A stretch of DNA of 64,000 nucleotides. Origin: Streptomyces sp. P3 (GTDB taxonomy: Bacteria; Actinomycetota; Actinomycetes; Streptomycetales; Streptomycetaceae). How positions within the stretch are numbered: the stretch's first letter is position 1; every line of letters starts with the position of its first letter. Positions 10,118 through 19,544 of the stretch are shown here, one piece after another. Location of the stretch: assembly GCA_016893485.2 (NCBI GenBank), contig JAFEKX020000001.1:4650001-4714000 (forward strand), given 5' to 3'. The position numbers and the translations under genes were made by a program. The notes under the pieces are model-generated. The model was not told the DNA's origin. It saw only the letters and a list, made by a program, of their open reading frames with translations, and searched no databases.

Positions 10118-10603
10118 ATGCGAGTAGGGATCACCGGACACCGCGGCCTGTCCGCCGAGGTCGAGCGGAAGGTGCGCGCGCTCATCGAGGCGGCGGTCAC
10201 GTCGTACGCCGGCATCGGCAACGCGGGCCTGGTGGGCGTCAGTTGTCTCGCCGACGGTCCCGACGTCTGGTTCGCCCGGGCCGTCCTCGACCAGGCCGGC
10301 CGACTCGAAGTCGTCCTGCCCGCCCGGCAGTACCGCGCCGACCTGCCCACCTGGCACCACCCCGCCTACGACGACCTCCTCCACCGGGCCACCCGGGTCC
10401 ACCACACCGGACTCGACACCTCCGGCCCCGACGCCTACATGGCGGCCAGCGAACTCCTCGTGGACCAGGCCGACGAACTCCTCGCCGTCTGGGACGGCCA
10501 TCCCGCACGCGGCCACGGCGGCACCGCCGACGTCGTCACGTACGCGCGGCGACACGACGTACCGGTAAGAATCCTCTGGCCCGAGGGCGCCACGCGCGAC
10601 TGA
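10118..10603 (+). CDS. SLOG-like Rossmann-fold protein of unknown function
   Basis: An intact 161-aa protein starting MRVGITGHRGLS. The G-x-T-G-H-R start, the central GLVGVSCLADGPD and the late ELLAVWDGHPARGHGGTADVV follow the pattern of SLOG/LOG-superfamily nucleotide-binding folds, in which the GGTxD/E block contacts a nucleotide or nucleotide-derived ligand. A strong GAGGAGG ribosome binding site supports ATG 10118. It lies 52 bp after the TetR gene on the same strand. No specific function can be assigned. Confidence 0.65.
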   Translation: MRVGITGHRGLSAEVERKVRALIEAAVTSYAGIGNAGLVGVSCLADGPDVWFARAVLDQAGRLEVVLPARQYRADLPTWHHPAYDDLLHRATRVHHTGLDTSGPDAYMAASELLVDQADELLAVWDGHPARGHGGTADVVTYARRHDVPVRILWPEGATRD

Positions 10604-10718
10604 CCGGTGACCGGCGGGCAGGCGGTCACCTCGGTGGAGGTGCGATCGCCCACGGGACGCCTTGGTCAGGGCGGTGGAGAGGAATGGCGCCTCCCCACAG
10701 TTCAGCTTGACTCTTATG

Positions 10719-10737
10719 TATCTTGGCTTTCAAGGCA
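10719..10737. promoter_or_regulatory. candidate MarR operator
   Basis: TATCTTG-N5-CAAGGCA is an imperfect palindrome resembling the ATCTTGA/TCAAGAT MarR-type operators. TTGACT at 10707-10712 could be a -35 box partly covered by it. It precedes the MarR gene by 29 bp, so autoregulation is likely. Confidence 0.4.
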
Positions 10738-10765
10738 ATAACCACGATGAGGAGAGATACCTCGA

Positions 10766-11320
10766 ATGTCAGGCGGAACGGATTCGGCGCCGGGCGACGG
10801 GCCGGACTCGGTCGAGGCGCGGCTGGGTGCCGCCGTGCAGGGCTATCAGAGCGCCGTCGACGACTTCGACCGCGAGCTGGCCCGGCTGATGGGCGTCAAC
10901 GAGACCGATCTGCGCTGCCTGGAGATCCTCATCGCGGTGGAGGAGACCACCCCCGCGAGCTGAGCCGACAGCTGGGCCTGACCACCGGGAGCGTCACCAC
11001 GATGCTCGACCGGCTGGAGAGACTCGCCTACCTCACCCGCGCCCCGCACCCCAGCGACCGGCGCAAGACGCTCATCCGCATCACCCCGGAGGCGTCCCGG
11101 CGTGCCCACGGCCTGATCGCGTCGTTCCTCGACGACGCCGGGGGCGGGTGCGCGCCCGCTACACCCCGACCAGCTGGAACTGGTCATCGACTACCTCACG
11201 TTCACCCGTGACATCCAGCGGGAGCACGTCGAACGGCTGCGGAAGACGCCCGCTACCCACCCGACCCGGACGGGCGGGCGCCAGTCACCGGGGCCGCGGG
11301 GCGGGGCGGCGTCGTCGTAG
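10766..11320 (+). CDS. MarR-family transcriptional regulator (two frame breaks)
   Basis: After an N-terminal helix (VDDFDRELARLMGVNETDLRCLEIL), the frame breaks near 10960 and continues as RELSRQLGLTTGSVTTMLDRLERLAYLTRAPHPSDRR, split here as HTH then wing, the most diagnostic MarR region (DRR in the wing). A second break near 11150 restores PDQLELVIDYLTFTRDIQREH and a stop at 11318-11320. ATG 10766 has a GAGGAGAG ribosome binding site. No divergent or downstream same-strand target gene is present; the P450 gene converges on it. Confidence 0.75.
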
Positions 11321-11357
11321 GCCGGACCCTGCCCTGCCGGGCTCTCTCGGGGGTTGC

Positions 11358-12566
11358 TCACCCCACCTCGACGCTCAGCCCCTCCAGGCCCCGGATCACG
11401 AAGTTCGGCTTCCGCTCCGGCTCCGCCGCGAGGCGTAGCGTCGGGGCCTTATCCAGCAACGCCCCCATGGACGCGGCCAGTTCGATACGGGCCAGGGGTG
11501 CGCCGATACAGTAGTGGATGCCCGCGCTGAAGCTGATGTGCGGGTTGTCGCTGCGGGTGAGGTCGAGGCGGTCGGGGGTGGTGAAGACCGCCGTGTCGTG
11601 GTTCGCGGAGCCGAAGAGCATCGCGATCTCCGCGCCGCGCGGGATCGTCGTACCGTCGATCTCGATCTCGTCCAGCACCCAGCGCTCGAAGAGCTGGAGC
11701 GGGGTGTCGTAGCGCATCAACTCCTCGACGGCGGACGGGATCAGGGAGTGGTCCGCGCGGAGGGCCGCCAGCTGGTCCGGGTTGCGGAACAGGGCCCACC
11801 AGCCGTTCACCGTGGAGTTCACCGTCGCCTCGTGGCCCGCGTTCAGCAGGAGTACGGCGGTGGAGATCAACTCCTGTTCGGTGAGGCGGACGTCGTCCTC
11901 GTCGTGGGCCGCGATCATGCCGGAGATGAGGTCGTCGCCGGGGTTCTTGCGGCGGGCCGCGATCAACTCGCGGAGATACGCGGAGAATTCGTCGGACGCC
12001 CGGACCGCCTTCGCCGCCGTCTCCTCGGACGGGCTCAGCTCGTACATCCCGCAGATGTCCGCCGACCAGGGGCGCAGCGGGGCGCGGTCCGACTCGGGGA
12101 TGCCCAGCATCTCGGCGATCACCGCGACGGGGAGGGCTCCGCCACGTCCGCCAGCAGGTCGCCGCCGCCCTTCGCCACCAGGCCGTCCACCAGCTCGCCC
12201 GCCAACTGGCTGACGTACGGCTTCAGTTGCTCGACCGTGCGCGGGGTGAACGCCTTCGAGACCAGGCGGCGGATACGGGTGTGATCCGGGGCTCCAGGTC
12301 GAGCATGCCGTGGTCGTTGAGGGTGTGGAAGGACTCGTGCTCGGGCGGGGGGGTGCCGTACGGCCGAAGTCCTCGTGGGTGAAGCGGTGTTGGTAGGTGC
12401 GGCCGAGCCGGCGGTCGCGCAGCAGCGCCGAGACGTCGGCGTGGCGGGGGACGAGCCACTGGTTCGTGGGCTCGAAGTACTGCACACGGCCCCGGGCACG
12501 CAGCTCGGCGTAGGCGGGGTAGGGGTCGGCGAGGAACGCCGGGTCCCAGGGATCGAAGGCTGCCAT
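11358..12566 (-). CDS. cytochrome P450 (three frame breaks)
   Basis: A bacterial class I P450 of about 405 aa. The I-helix LLLNAGHEATVNSTVNG has the (A/G)G-x-(D/E)T oxygen-activation motif, SAVEELMRYDTPLQLFER carries the ExxR motif region, and ISFSAGIHYCIGAPLARIE is the heme loop with the Cys thiolate ligand. The middle is scrambled by breaks near 12355, 12295 and 12140; the intermediate frames read PPPEHESFHTLNDHGMLDLE and HTRIRRLVSKAFTPRTVEQL, both standard P450 blocks. No ferredoxin gene is adjacent. Substrate unknown. Confidence 0.9.
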   Translation of the reverse strand: MAAFDPWDPAFLADPYPAYAELRARGRVQYFEPTNQWLVPRHADVSALLRDRRLGRTYQHRFTHEDFGRTAPPRPSTSPSTPSTTTACSTWSPGSHPYPPPGLEGVHPAHGRATEAVRQPVGGRAGGRPGGEGRRRPAGGRGGALPVAVIAEMLGIPESDRAPLRPWSADICGMYELSPSEETAAKAVRASDEFSAYLRELIAARRKNPGDDLISGMIAAHDEDDVRLTEQELISTAVLLLNAGHEATVNSTVNGWWALFRNPDQLAALRADHSLIPSAVEELMRYDTPLQLFERWVLDEIEIDGTTIPRGAEIAMLFGSANHDTAVFTTPDRLDLTRSDNPHISFSAGIHYCIGAPLARIELAASMGALLDKAPTLRLAAEPERKPNFVIRGLEGLSVEVG

Positions 12567-12575
12567 GGACGGACG

Positions 12576-12824
12576 TTATGCCGACGATGCCCCTTCTGAC
12601 CAGGGGTGATCAATATCACCGACCTTGACGTGCTCGACGAGGGCGGTGAAGGCGGGGGTGGGAACGGAGAGGGTGGCTATCTCGACGCACGTGTCGCCGT
12701 CGCCGCCACCCGAGTAGGTCGACTTCCGCTGAGCTTGCGCATCGATGAACGCGACTCCGGTGGGGCCGTCCCGGAGGCCTGTGTCCAACTGCGGCACCGG
12801 ACCACCCGCACCGAGGGAACTCAC
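12576..12824 (-). CDS. DUF397-like small protein, probably degenerate
   Basis: The 82-aa frame contains KSTYSGGGDGDTCVEIA and then VPTPAFTALVEHVKVG, the two ends of the DUF397 fold. The central VxVRDSK strand normally found between them is missing, so the domain seems to have an internal deletion or an error. DUF397 proteins usually act beside XRE-family regulators, but none is adjacent here. Its start overlaps the stop of the response regulator (ATGA), so it may be translated from that transcript. Confidence 0.5.
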   Translation of the reverse strand: MSSLGAGGPVPQLDTGLRDGPTGVAFIDAQAQRKSTYSGGGDGDTCVEIATLSVPTPAFTALVEHVKVGDIDHPWSEGASSA

Positions 12825-13489
12825 CCCGGCCGCACCAGCCTCGCCTCGTACGCGAACACCGCCGCCTGTGTCCGGTCGCGGAGACCCAGTTTCACCAGGA
12901 CGCGGCTGACGTGGGTCTTGATCGTCGACTCGGCCACCACGAGGCGTTCGGCGATCTCTCCGTTCGACAGGCCCTGCGCGATGAGGACCAGCACCTCCGT
13001 CTCCCGCTCGGTCAGCTCCCCGTACGTCCCCTGGGCCGCGGCCGGCATCACGCGGGGCGAGTCGGCCAGCTTCGAGAACTCCGTGATCAGCCGTCTGGTG
13101 ACGGAGGGGGCGAGGAGGGCCTCGCCGGCCGCCACCACCCGTACCCCGTCGGCCAGTTGGCGGGCCGAGGCGTCCTTGAGGAGGAAGCCCGAGGCGCCCG
13201 CGCGGAGTGCCTGGTAGACGTACTCGTCGAGGTCGAACGTGGTGAGCACCAGCACCTTCGCCGCGCCGTCCGCCGCGACGATCTCCCGGGTCGCCTCGAT
13301 GCCGTTCAGCTCCGGCATGCGGATGTCCATCAGGACGACGTCCGGGGCCAGTTCACGTACGCGCTCCACCGCGTCGCGTCCGTTCACCGCCTCGCCGACC
13401 ACCTCGATGTCCGGCATCGCGCCCAACAGGACCGAGAAGCCCTCGCGCACCATCATCTGGTCGTCCGCGATCAGCACGCGGATGGTCAT
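12821..13489 (-). CDS. NarL/LuxR-family response regulator
   Basis: An intact 222-aa response regulator. The receiver domain shows the acidic pair in LIADDQ, the phospho-acceptor Asp in VVLMDIRMP (about residue 54), Thr in VLTTF and Lys in FLLKDAS. The C-terminal HTH is LTERETEVLVLIAQGLSNGEIAERL followed by ESTIKTHVSRVLVKLG, the LuxR class (described here in two parts). Its start overlaps the kinase stop by 4 bases, so it forms a coupled two-component pair. Targets are unknown. Confidence 0.93.
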   Translation of the reverse strand: MTIRVLIADDQMMVREGFSVLLGAMPDIEVVGEAVNGRDAVERVRELAPDVVLMDIRMPELNGIEATREIVAADGAAKVLVLTTFDLDEYVYQALRAGASGFLLKDASARQLADGVRVVAAGEALLAPSVTRRLITEFSKLADSPRVMPAAAQGTYGELTERETEVLVLIAQGLSNGEIAERLVVAESTIKTHVSRVLVKLGLRDRTQAAVFAYEARLVRPG

Positions 13490-14850
13490 GCGTCCCCCTC
13501 ACTCGCACTGGGCACCGGCAGGAACACCGTCACCTCGTAGCCGCCGTCGTCCGTCGGCACCGCCGTCATCTCGCCGTTCAGCATGGAGACCCGCTCGCGC
13601 ATCCCGGTGATGCCGTGCCCCGCGCCGGGCGAGGGCTTCACCAGACTCGGCTCGGGCATCGGGCCGTTGACTATCCGCAGGCCCAACCCGCCCAGCACGT
13701 AACCGATCTCCACCCGGGCACTCGCACCGGGCGCGTGCCGCAGGGTGTTGCTGAGCGCCTCCTGCACGATCCGGTACGCCGACAGCTCGACGCCCTGCGG
13801 GAGTTCACGCACCGCGCCGGTCACCACCTTGTCGACGCTCAGGCCCGCGTCGCGCACATTGGCGAGCAGCGCGTCCATGTCGGCGAGGGTGGGCTGCGGG
13901 GCGTCCGGCGCCTCGTAGTCCTCCGCGCGGACCACGCCCAGGACCCGGCGCAGCTCGGTCAGGGCCGCCACCGCGTTCTCCCGGATGGTGACGAACGCGC
14001 GCTCCAGCTCCGGCGGCGGGTTCTCCACGCGATAGGGCGCGGCCTCCGCCTGGATGGCGACCACCGACATGTGGTGGGCGACCACGTCGTGCAGCTCGCG
14101 GGCGATCGTCGTGCGCTCCTCCAGCAAGGTGCGGCGGGACCGCTCGTGGGCCGTCACCGTCTGCTGCGCGGTCACCTCCTGCCGGGCCTCGTGGCGGATG
14201 TTCCGGACGGTGACGCCGAACAGGACCAGGGCGGAGAGGAACAGCATCTGCGCGGTGTTCGAGCCGTAGGTGTGGCCGCCGGCGAGGGTGGTGGCGCCGA
14301 TGCCGTAGAGCGCGGTCAGCGCCCACATCCAGGCGGCCGTGCGCGGGCGGGTGCGTATCGCCACGATCGTGAGCACGGCCAGGTGGCAGACGAAGCTGCC
14401 GCTCCGCCACGGCCACTCGTCGTCGAACCCGGTCGCCAGGGCGGTGGCGACCGGGGTCGCGGCCATGGACAGCCAGAACGCGCCGACCGGCCGCACCATG
14501 GTCAGCAGCACCGGCGCCAGGGCGAGCAGGCCGAGGATCATGTTGCTGCCCGCGCTGCGGGCCTCGTCGTTCGTCGCGACGTACATCGCGAGCAGGCCGG
14601 CCGTGATGATCAGGGCGTGCGGGCCCCAGGCCGCGTACTCCCGGGGCCGCCCCCTCAGGCGCCGGGTCAGCGGGCCGTCGGGGGTGGAGCGGGCGAGCGG
14701 GCGGTAGGCGAAGGCGTCGTGGAACAGGTCCTGTCGCATCCCGCGCAGGGCGTCCGCGGCAGCCCGGAACTCCGGGCTGCGCGGCTGATAGGACTCGAAC
14801 GCGCTGTCCTGCGGCGTCGTCTGCGTGTGGGTCGTCTCGGTCACGTTCAA
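13486..14850 (-). CDS. sensor histidine kinase, NarX/DesK (HisKA_3) type
   Basis: An intact 454-aa membrane kinase. Residues about 75-230 hold five to six hydrophobic segments (ALIITAGLLAMYVA, MILGLLALAPVLLTMV, LAVLTIVAI). The phospho-accepting His is in ERTTIARELHDVVAHHMSVV, the HisKA_3 H-box, and the ATPase domain shows YRIVQEALSNTLRHA (N-box) and GAGHGITGMRERV (G-box). It is coupled to the response regulator downstream. The membrane-embedded sensor without a large extracellular loop suggests detection of membrane or envelope state. Confidence 0.93.
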   Translation of the reverse strand: MNVTETTHTQTTPQDSAFESYQPRSPEFRAAADALRGMRQDLFHDAFAYRPLARSTPDGPLTRRLRGRPREYAAWGPHALIITAGLLAMYVATNDEARSAGSNMILGLLALAPVLLTMVRPVGAFWLSMAATPVATALATGFDDEWPWRSGSFVCHLAVLTIVAIRTRPRTAAWMWALTALYGIGATTLAGGHTYGSNTAQMLFLSALVLFGVTVRNIRHEARQEVTAQQTVTAHERSRRTLLEERTTIARELHDVVAHHMSVVAIQAEAAPYRVENPPPELERAFVTIRENAVAALTELRRVLGVVRAEDYEAPDAPQPTLADMDALLANVRDAGLSVDKVVTGAVRELPQGVELSAYRIVQEALSNTLRHAPGASARVEIGYVLGGLGLRIVNGPMPEPSLVKPSPGAGHGITGMRERVSMLNGEMTAVPTDDGGYEVTVFLPVPSASEGDA

Positions 14851-14965
14851 AACGGTAGGCGGCGGGGCGGGTAGCCGTCGTCACCTGTGAGACGGGTCCT
14901 GGGCCGTCCGTCTCAAGTACTACGGCCATGACCGGGTCGGCCGGACGGCGTTCCCCGCCGCCCGT

Positions 14966-15884
14966 TCACCAAGCGAGCTGGGCGATCTCCTCCGCCACCA
15001 CCGCGCACGCGTCCGCCGCCGGGTCGATGAGGGGGAAGTGGCCGACGTCCTCCAGGAGCGTGAGGCCCACGACCTCGCCGGACTTGGCCGCCGCGTCCGC
15101 GTAGGACTCGGCGACGGCCTGAGGTACGTCGAGGTCGGCGCGGCCCTGGACGAGGGTGGTCGCGATGCCGGTGGGGAGGAGGAGGGAGGGGTCGGCGTAC
15201 GGGAGGCGTTCGGCGAACTTGGCCGGGCCGCCCAGGAGTTGGGCCGCAGCCCCGTCGCACACGGCCAGCTTCTCGGCGACCGTGAAGTCGGCGATCGGGG
15301 CGAGGGCGACGACGCCGCGCAGGGGGCGGGGGCGGCGGTGTGCCAGGGGCGTCCTTCGGGAGGACGTGCCGGGCCGCCGCCCACAGGGCGAGGTGACCGC
15401 CCGCCGAGTGCCCGGTGAGCACCGTACGGCGCGGGTCGGCCTGGGGCAGGGCCTCCCGTACGAGTGCGGGGAGCGCGTCCAGTGCCGCCGCGACGTCGTC
15501 GAAGGTGTCGGGCCAGCGGCCCGCGACGATACCCCCGGACGCGCCCTCGGCGGAGCCGCCCTGCGCCGGGATCGAGGCGCCCTCCGCGGGGCTCGCCGGA
15601 CCCCGCCGGTACTCCACGCTGGCCACCGCGAAGCCGCGCCGGGCCAGGAAGTCCGCGAACGGGGTGATGTGCCTGCGGTCGTACGGGGCACGCCACGCGC
15701 CCCCGTGGAGTACCACGACCAGGGGTGCGGCCTCGCCCGGCATGCGTTCGCCGCGCGGGACGTAGAAGTCGATCACCTGATCCGGGTGGTCGCCGTACGC
15801 GGCGGTGGAGTCGGGGTCGACCGCGGGGTGCGAGAAGGCCGACTCCTCTTCTGCGGCGGCACGTGCGGCGGCGTCGTCCGGCAT
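14966..15884 (-). CDS. alpha/beta hydrolase, probable kynurenine formamidase (one frame break)
   Basis: The fold markers are VVVLHGGAW (HGGxW oxyanion motif, about residue 60), the nucleophile elbow TGHSAGGHLALW, GRADLDVP before the catalytic Asp and EDVGHFPLIDP with the catalytic His. HGGxW plus GHSAG is the signature reported for animal and some bacterial kynurenine formamidases. A frame break near 15340 separates the elbow from GVVALAPIADFTVAEKL. The gene is 1 kb from tryptophan 2,3-dioxygenase and kynureninase, which need exactly this activity to convert N-formylkynurenine. A generic esterase is the alternative. Confidence 0.7.
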
Positions 15885-16144
15885 GCTCCAACCTCTCAGC
15901 GATGATGGGGCACCTCCCAGGCTTTCCGCGCTGGGGGAGGACTTGGGTGGTTCGGATGTGACGGACCTGGAGAAGATTGCGGCCGTTGGCGGGACGCTAC
16001 CAGGCCGGTGACGTGCGCGGACACCCGGATGTCACGCTGGGTGAGGATTAAACGGTTCTCCTGTTTCGTTACGCTGACGCCGTGCCCGTCACCGCACTTC
16101 ATCGGCACCTCACCAGCACCTCACCGGCACGCCAAGGAGACCCC

Positions 16145-16837
16145 ATGTCCGCCGAGCCCGGCCCCGAATCCGGTCCCGAACCCGGTCCGGGAACCGGTCC
16201 TGAACCCGGCACCCTGCGCCCCGGCGGCCGTACCGCACGCGTGCGTACGGCCGTGCTGCGGGCCGCGGGTGACGTGCTGGCCGAGCAGGGCGTCGACCGG
16301 CTCGACCTCTCGGACGTCGCCCGCCGGGCGGGGGTCGGCAAGACGACGGTGTACCGGCGCTGGGGTTCGGTGACCGCGCTCGTCGCCGACCTCCTCGTCG
16401 ACATGGCCGAGCAGTCGCTGCCCCGCGAGGAGACCGGCTCGCTGCTCGGGGACCTGCGCGCCAACGCCCTGCTGGTGCAGCGCACCTCGCCGACCCCGGC
16501 AGGGGGCGCCCTGTTCCGCGCCGTCATCGCCGCCGCGACCTGCGACGACCGTACGGCCGACGCCCTGCGCCACTTCTACGAGGTACGGGTCGCCGAGTGG
16601 GCGCCCTGTGTCGAACAGGGCGTGGCGCGCGGGGAGTTGCCCGCCGACACCGATCCCTTCCAGGTCGTACGGGCCGTGTCGGCACCCCTCTACTACGAGT
16701 TGCTGACCACCGGGACCGCCCCGGACACCCCCGCCGCGGAACGCGCCGCGCGCGCCGCGTGGGCCGCCGCCGTGGCAGGGGTGTACGTCACGAAACCCAC
16801 CGGAAAACCCACCGCTTCCCCGTCCTACGACGGTTAG
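16145..16837 (+). CDS. TetR-family regulator
   Basis: An intact 230-aa TetR regulator. A low-complexity Pro/Gly/Glu tail (residues 4-30) precedes RTAVLRAAGDVLAEQGVDRL and the HTH LSDVARRAGVGKTTVYRRW. The C-terminal ligand domain contains LYYELLTTG. ATG 16145 is chosen because AAGGAGA lies 6 bases upstream. It sits divergent from the formamidase-like hydrolase and convergent with kynureninase, so control of kynurenine-pathway genes is plausible but unproven. Confidence 0.85.
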   Translation: MSAEPGPESGPEPGPGTGPEPGTLRPGGRTARVRTAVLRAAGDVLAEQGVDRLDLSDVARRAGVGKTTVYRRWGSVTALVADLLVDMAEQSLPREETGSLLGDLRANALLVQRTSPTPAGGALFRAVIAAATCDDRTADALRHFYEVRVAEWAPCVEQGVARGELPADTDPFQVVRAVSAPLYYELLTTGTAPDTPAAERAARAAWAAAVAGVYVTKPTGKPTASPSYDG

Positions 16838-16852
16838 CTCCAGGTACGGCCG

Positions 16853-18069
16853 CTAGCGGACCACGTCTCCCAGCACCCGCGCCGCCCGCTCCACGTCCGC
16901 GAACCCGACGTACAGCGGCGTGAATCCGAACCGCAGCACGTCCGGGTGCCGGAAGTCGCCGACCACGCCCCGCTCGATCAGCCGCTTCATCACGTCTCCG
17001 GCGTCCGCACAGCGCAGCGCGACCGACTGCCGCGCTCCGCGTGGGCGGCCGGAGTCACCGACTCCACCCGCCCGGCGGGGACGTACGAGTCCACGCACCT
17101 GAGGAAGAAGTCCGACAGGGCGAGGGACTTGGCGCGCACCGCCCCGATCGAGACGCCGTCGCCGTCCCACACCTCCAGGGCGGCTTCGAGGGCGAGCATG
17201 GACAGGATGTCCGGTGTGCCGACGCGACCGCGCACCGCGCCCGCCGCCGGTTCGTAGGCCGGCCGCATGCCGAAGGGCTCCGCGTGCGAGTTCCACCCGG
17301 GGAGCGGGGAGTCGAAGCGGTCCTGCAACGACCGGCGCACATAGAGGTACGCGGGCGAACCAGGGCCGCCGTTCAGGTACTTGTAGGTGCAGCCGACCGC
17401 GAGATCGACCCCGTGCTCGTCGAGCCCGACCGGCAGGGCGCCCGCGCTGTGGCACAGGTCCCAGACGACCACGGCACCCGCCGCGTGCACGGCGGCCGTC
17501 AGCGCGGGCAGGTCGTGCAGCCGCCCGGTGCGGTAGTCGACGTGGTTGAGGAGCACCGCCGCCGTACGGTCGCCGAGCGCGCCCGGCACCTCCGCCGGGG
17601 TCACCGGCCGCAGTGTGCAGCCGGTCATCCGGGCCGCCGACTCGGCGATGTACCCGTCGGTGGGGAAGGTCGTGGCGTCGACGACGATCTCGTCCCGCCC
17701 CTCCCCCGCGAGCCGCACGGCACCCACAAGTGCCTTGAAGACGTTGACACTTGTGGAGTCGCCGACGACGATCTGCCCGGCCGCCGCCCCGACCAGCGGG
17801 GCGATCCGGTCGCCGATCCGCTCGGGCGCGGTCCACCAGCCGCTCTCGTCCCAGGAGCGGATGCGCAGCTCGCCCCACTGCCGCCGGACGACGTCCTCGA
17901 CCCGGCCGGGGACACCGGCCGGCAGCGCGCCGAGCGAGTTCCCGTCCAGGTAGACACCCACGGCGTCAGCCGCGTGATCGGACCCGGTGTCGAGGACGAA
18001 CTGCGCGCGTACGCCGGCCAGTTCGTCGGCGGCGTCCAACTTCTCCGCTTCGGCGGCGAGTTCAGACAT
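16853..18069 (-). CDS. kynU: kynureninase (one frame break)
   Basis: Kynureninase is a PLP enzyme that cleaves kynurenine to anthranilate and alanine. Visible blocks are GVYLDGNSLGALP, VVGDSTSVNVFKAL, DATTFPTDGYI, VVVWDLCHSAGALPVGLD and the PLP-lysine site AVGCTYKYLNGGPGSPA (Lys in TYKYLN). A break near 17035 separates the end, which resumes QSVALRC and finishes with HPDVLRFGFTPLYVGFADVE, a typical kynureninase C-terminus. ATG 18069 overlaps the dioxygenase stop by 8 bases, so the two genes are coupled. The product anthranilate can feed tryptophan or antibiotic pathways. Confidence 0.92.
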
Positions 18070-18901
18070 GGGACCGCGCCGTCCACAGCTCGGGGAACAC
18101 GTTCTTCTGCGCGCGCTTCTCCAGCCAGGCCACCCCGGCGGAGCCGCCCGTGCCTGTCTTCGCGCCCATCGCGCGCCGGGTGGCGACGAGATGGTCGTTG
18201 CGCCATCGCCACACCAGCTCGGCGACATCCGTCAACGCCTCGCCGAGCCGGGCGAGTTCGTCGTCGGCGGCACCGGAGTAGAGGGCGGTCCAGATCTCCT
18301 CCACCGCCTCCGACGGCTCGTACCGCAGCGTCACGTCACGCGTCAGCACGGCCTCGGGCACCGCGTGCCCGCGCCGGCCGAGAAGCCTCAACACCTCGTC
18401 GTAGAGGCTCGGTTCGTGCAGGGCCTTCTCCAGCTCGGCGTGCACGCGCGGCGCGCCCCGGTGCGGGACGAGCATGGACGCGGACTTCTCGCCGAGCAGG
18501 AACTCCATCCGGCGGTACATCGCGGACTGGAAGCCGGAGCCCTCGCCGAGGGCGGAGCGGTAGGAGTTGAACTGGGCCGGGGTGAGCTGTCCGAGGGGCC
18601 GCCAGGACGCGTTGAGCGCGTCGAGCTCCCGTACGGAACGCTTCAGCGCGTCGACCGCGACCGGCACCCGGTCCTCGCGCAGGGCCCGCGCGGCGGTCTC
18701 CCACTCGTGGACGATGACGGTGAACCACAGCTCCATGACCTGGGTGGTGACGAGGAAGACCATCTCGCCGGGGTCGTCGGAGCGGGTGTGCTGGAGGTGG
18801 GTGAGGACATCGGCCTGGACGTAGTCCTCGTAGGGGGTGGTCCCCTGGAAGTCGAGATGCGGGGCCTCGGGCTCCTGGATTTCCTGAGCCGGTTGGGACA
18901 T
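18062..18901 (-). CDS. kynA: tryptophan 2,3-dioxygenase
   Basis: An intact 279-aa heme dioxygenase that opens the tryptophan indole ring to N-formylkynurenine. TPYEDYVQADVLTHLQ, MELWFTVIVHEW, FNSYRSALGEGSGFQS and the proximal region WRWRNDHLVATRRAMG with the heme-ligand His, followed by KTGTGGSAG, match the family. The distal position that is usually His in HQxxELWF is Thr here (TTQVMELWF). It heads the kynA-kynU pair and is preceded by a gap with a terminator for the gene upstream. Confidence 0.92.
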   Translation of the reverse strand: MSQPAQEIQEPEAPHLDFQGTTPYEDYVQADVLTHLQHTRSDDPGEMVFLVTTQVMELWFTVIVHEWETAARALREDRVPVAVDALKRSVRELDALNASWRPLGQLTPAQFNSYRSALGEGSGFQSAMYRRMEFLLGEKSASMLVPHRGAPRVHAELEKALHEPSLYDEVLRLLGRRGHAVPEAVLTRDVTLRYEPSEAVEEIWTALYSGAADDELARLGEALTDVAELVWRWRNDHLVATRRAMGAKTGTGGSAGVAWLEKRAQKNVFPELWTARSHV

Positions 18902-19007
18902 CGCTGTCTCCTGATGCGTACTCCGGGTAGCGGTCCGCCCCTGCCGTTACCGACACGGGGGCCCCGGTCCCCACCGGGCATCCTCCACAATCGTCCCCGG
19001 GACCGCA

Positions 19008-19036
19008 AGGTCCGCCTGGTCACACCAGGCGGACCT
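19008..19036 (-). terminator. hairpin terminator after the DUF3151 gene
   Basis: AGGTCCGCCTGGT (19008-19020) and ACCAGGCGGACCT (19024-19036) form a perfect 13-bp stem with a 3-base loop, 18 bp past the DUF3151 stop and before the kynA promoter. Confidence 0.75.
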
Positions 19037-19053
19037 GCATCATTGTCCCCGGA

Positions 19054-19465
19054 CTAGCCGAGCGTCTGGGCCGCCGTGGGCGAGGAGTCCTTCAGGAACT
19101 GCGAGCAGCGCGCGTACTCCTCCTGCTCCCCGATCGCCTGCGCGGCGCGGGCGAGGGCGTGCAGGGCGCGCAGGAAGCCGCGGTTCGGCTCGTGCTCCCA
19201 GGGCACCGGGCCATGACCCTTCCAGCCGTTGCGCCGCAGGGAGTCCAGGCCGCGGTGGTAGCCCGTACGCGCGTAGGCGTACGACTCCACGACGCTCCCC
19301 CGCTCGAACGCGTCGTCGGCCAGCCGGGCCCAGGCGAGCGAGGAGGTCGGGTACTTCGCGGCGACATCGGCGGGCGCCGTACCGCCCGCGAGGAGGTCGC
19401 GCGGGCCCGGGTCTTCGGGGAGGTGGGTCGGGGCGGTCCCCGAGGAGGTTCTCGTGAGTCGTCAT
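19054..19465 (-). CDS. DUF3151 family protein (one frame break)
   Basis: MTTHENLLG starts in one frame, and after a break near 19430 the rest reads through ESYAYARTGYHRGLDSLRRN, WEHEPNRGFLRALHALARAA and YARCSQFLKDSSP to the stop. This is the conserved actinobacterial DUF3151 family, about 135 aa, cytosolic, helical and TPR-like. Function is unknown. It lies just downstream of the DHA2 transporter gene on the same strand, with a terminator after it. Confidence 0.75.
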
Positions 19466-19544
19466 GGGTTCCAGTCTCCCCAGCGGCGGCGATTGCCCGG
19501 CATCCCGGTCCCGGGCGGCCCCGGCACCGCACGGCGGCGAGCCG

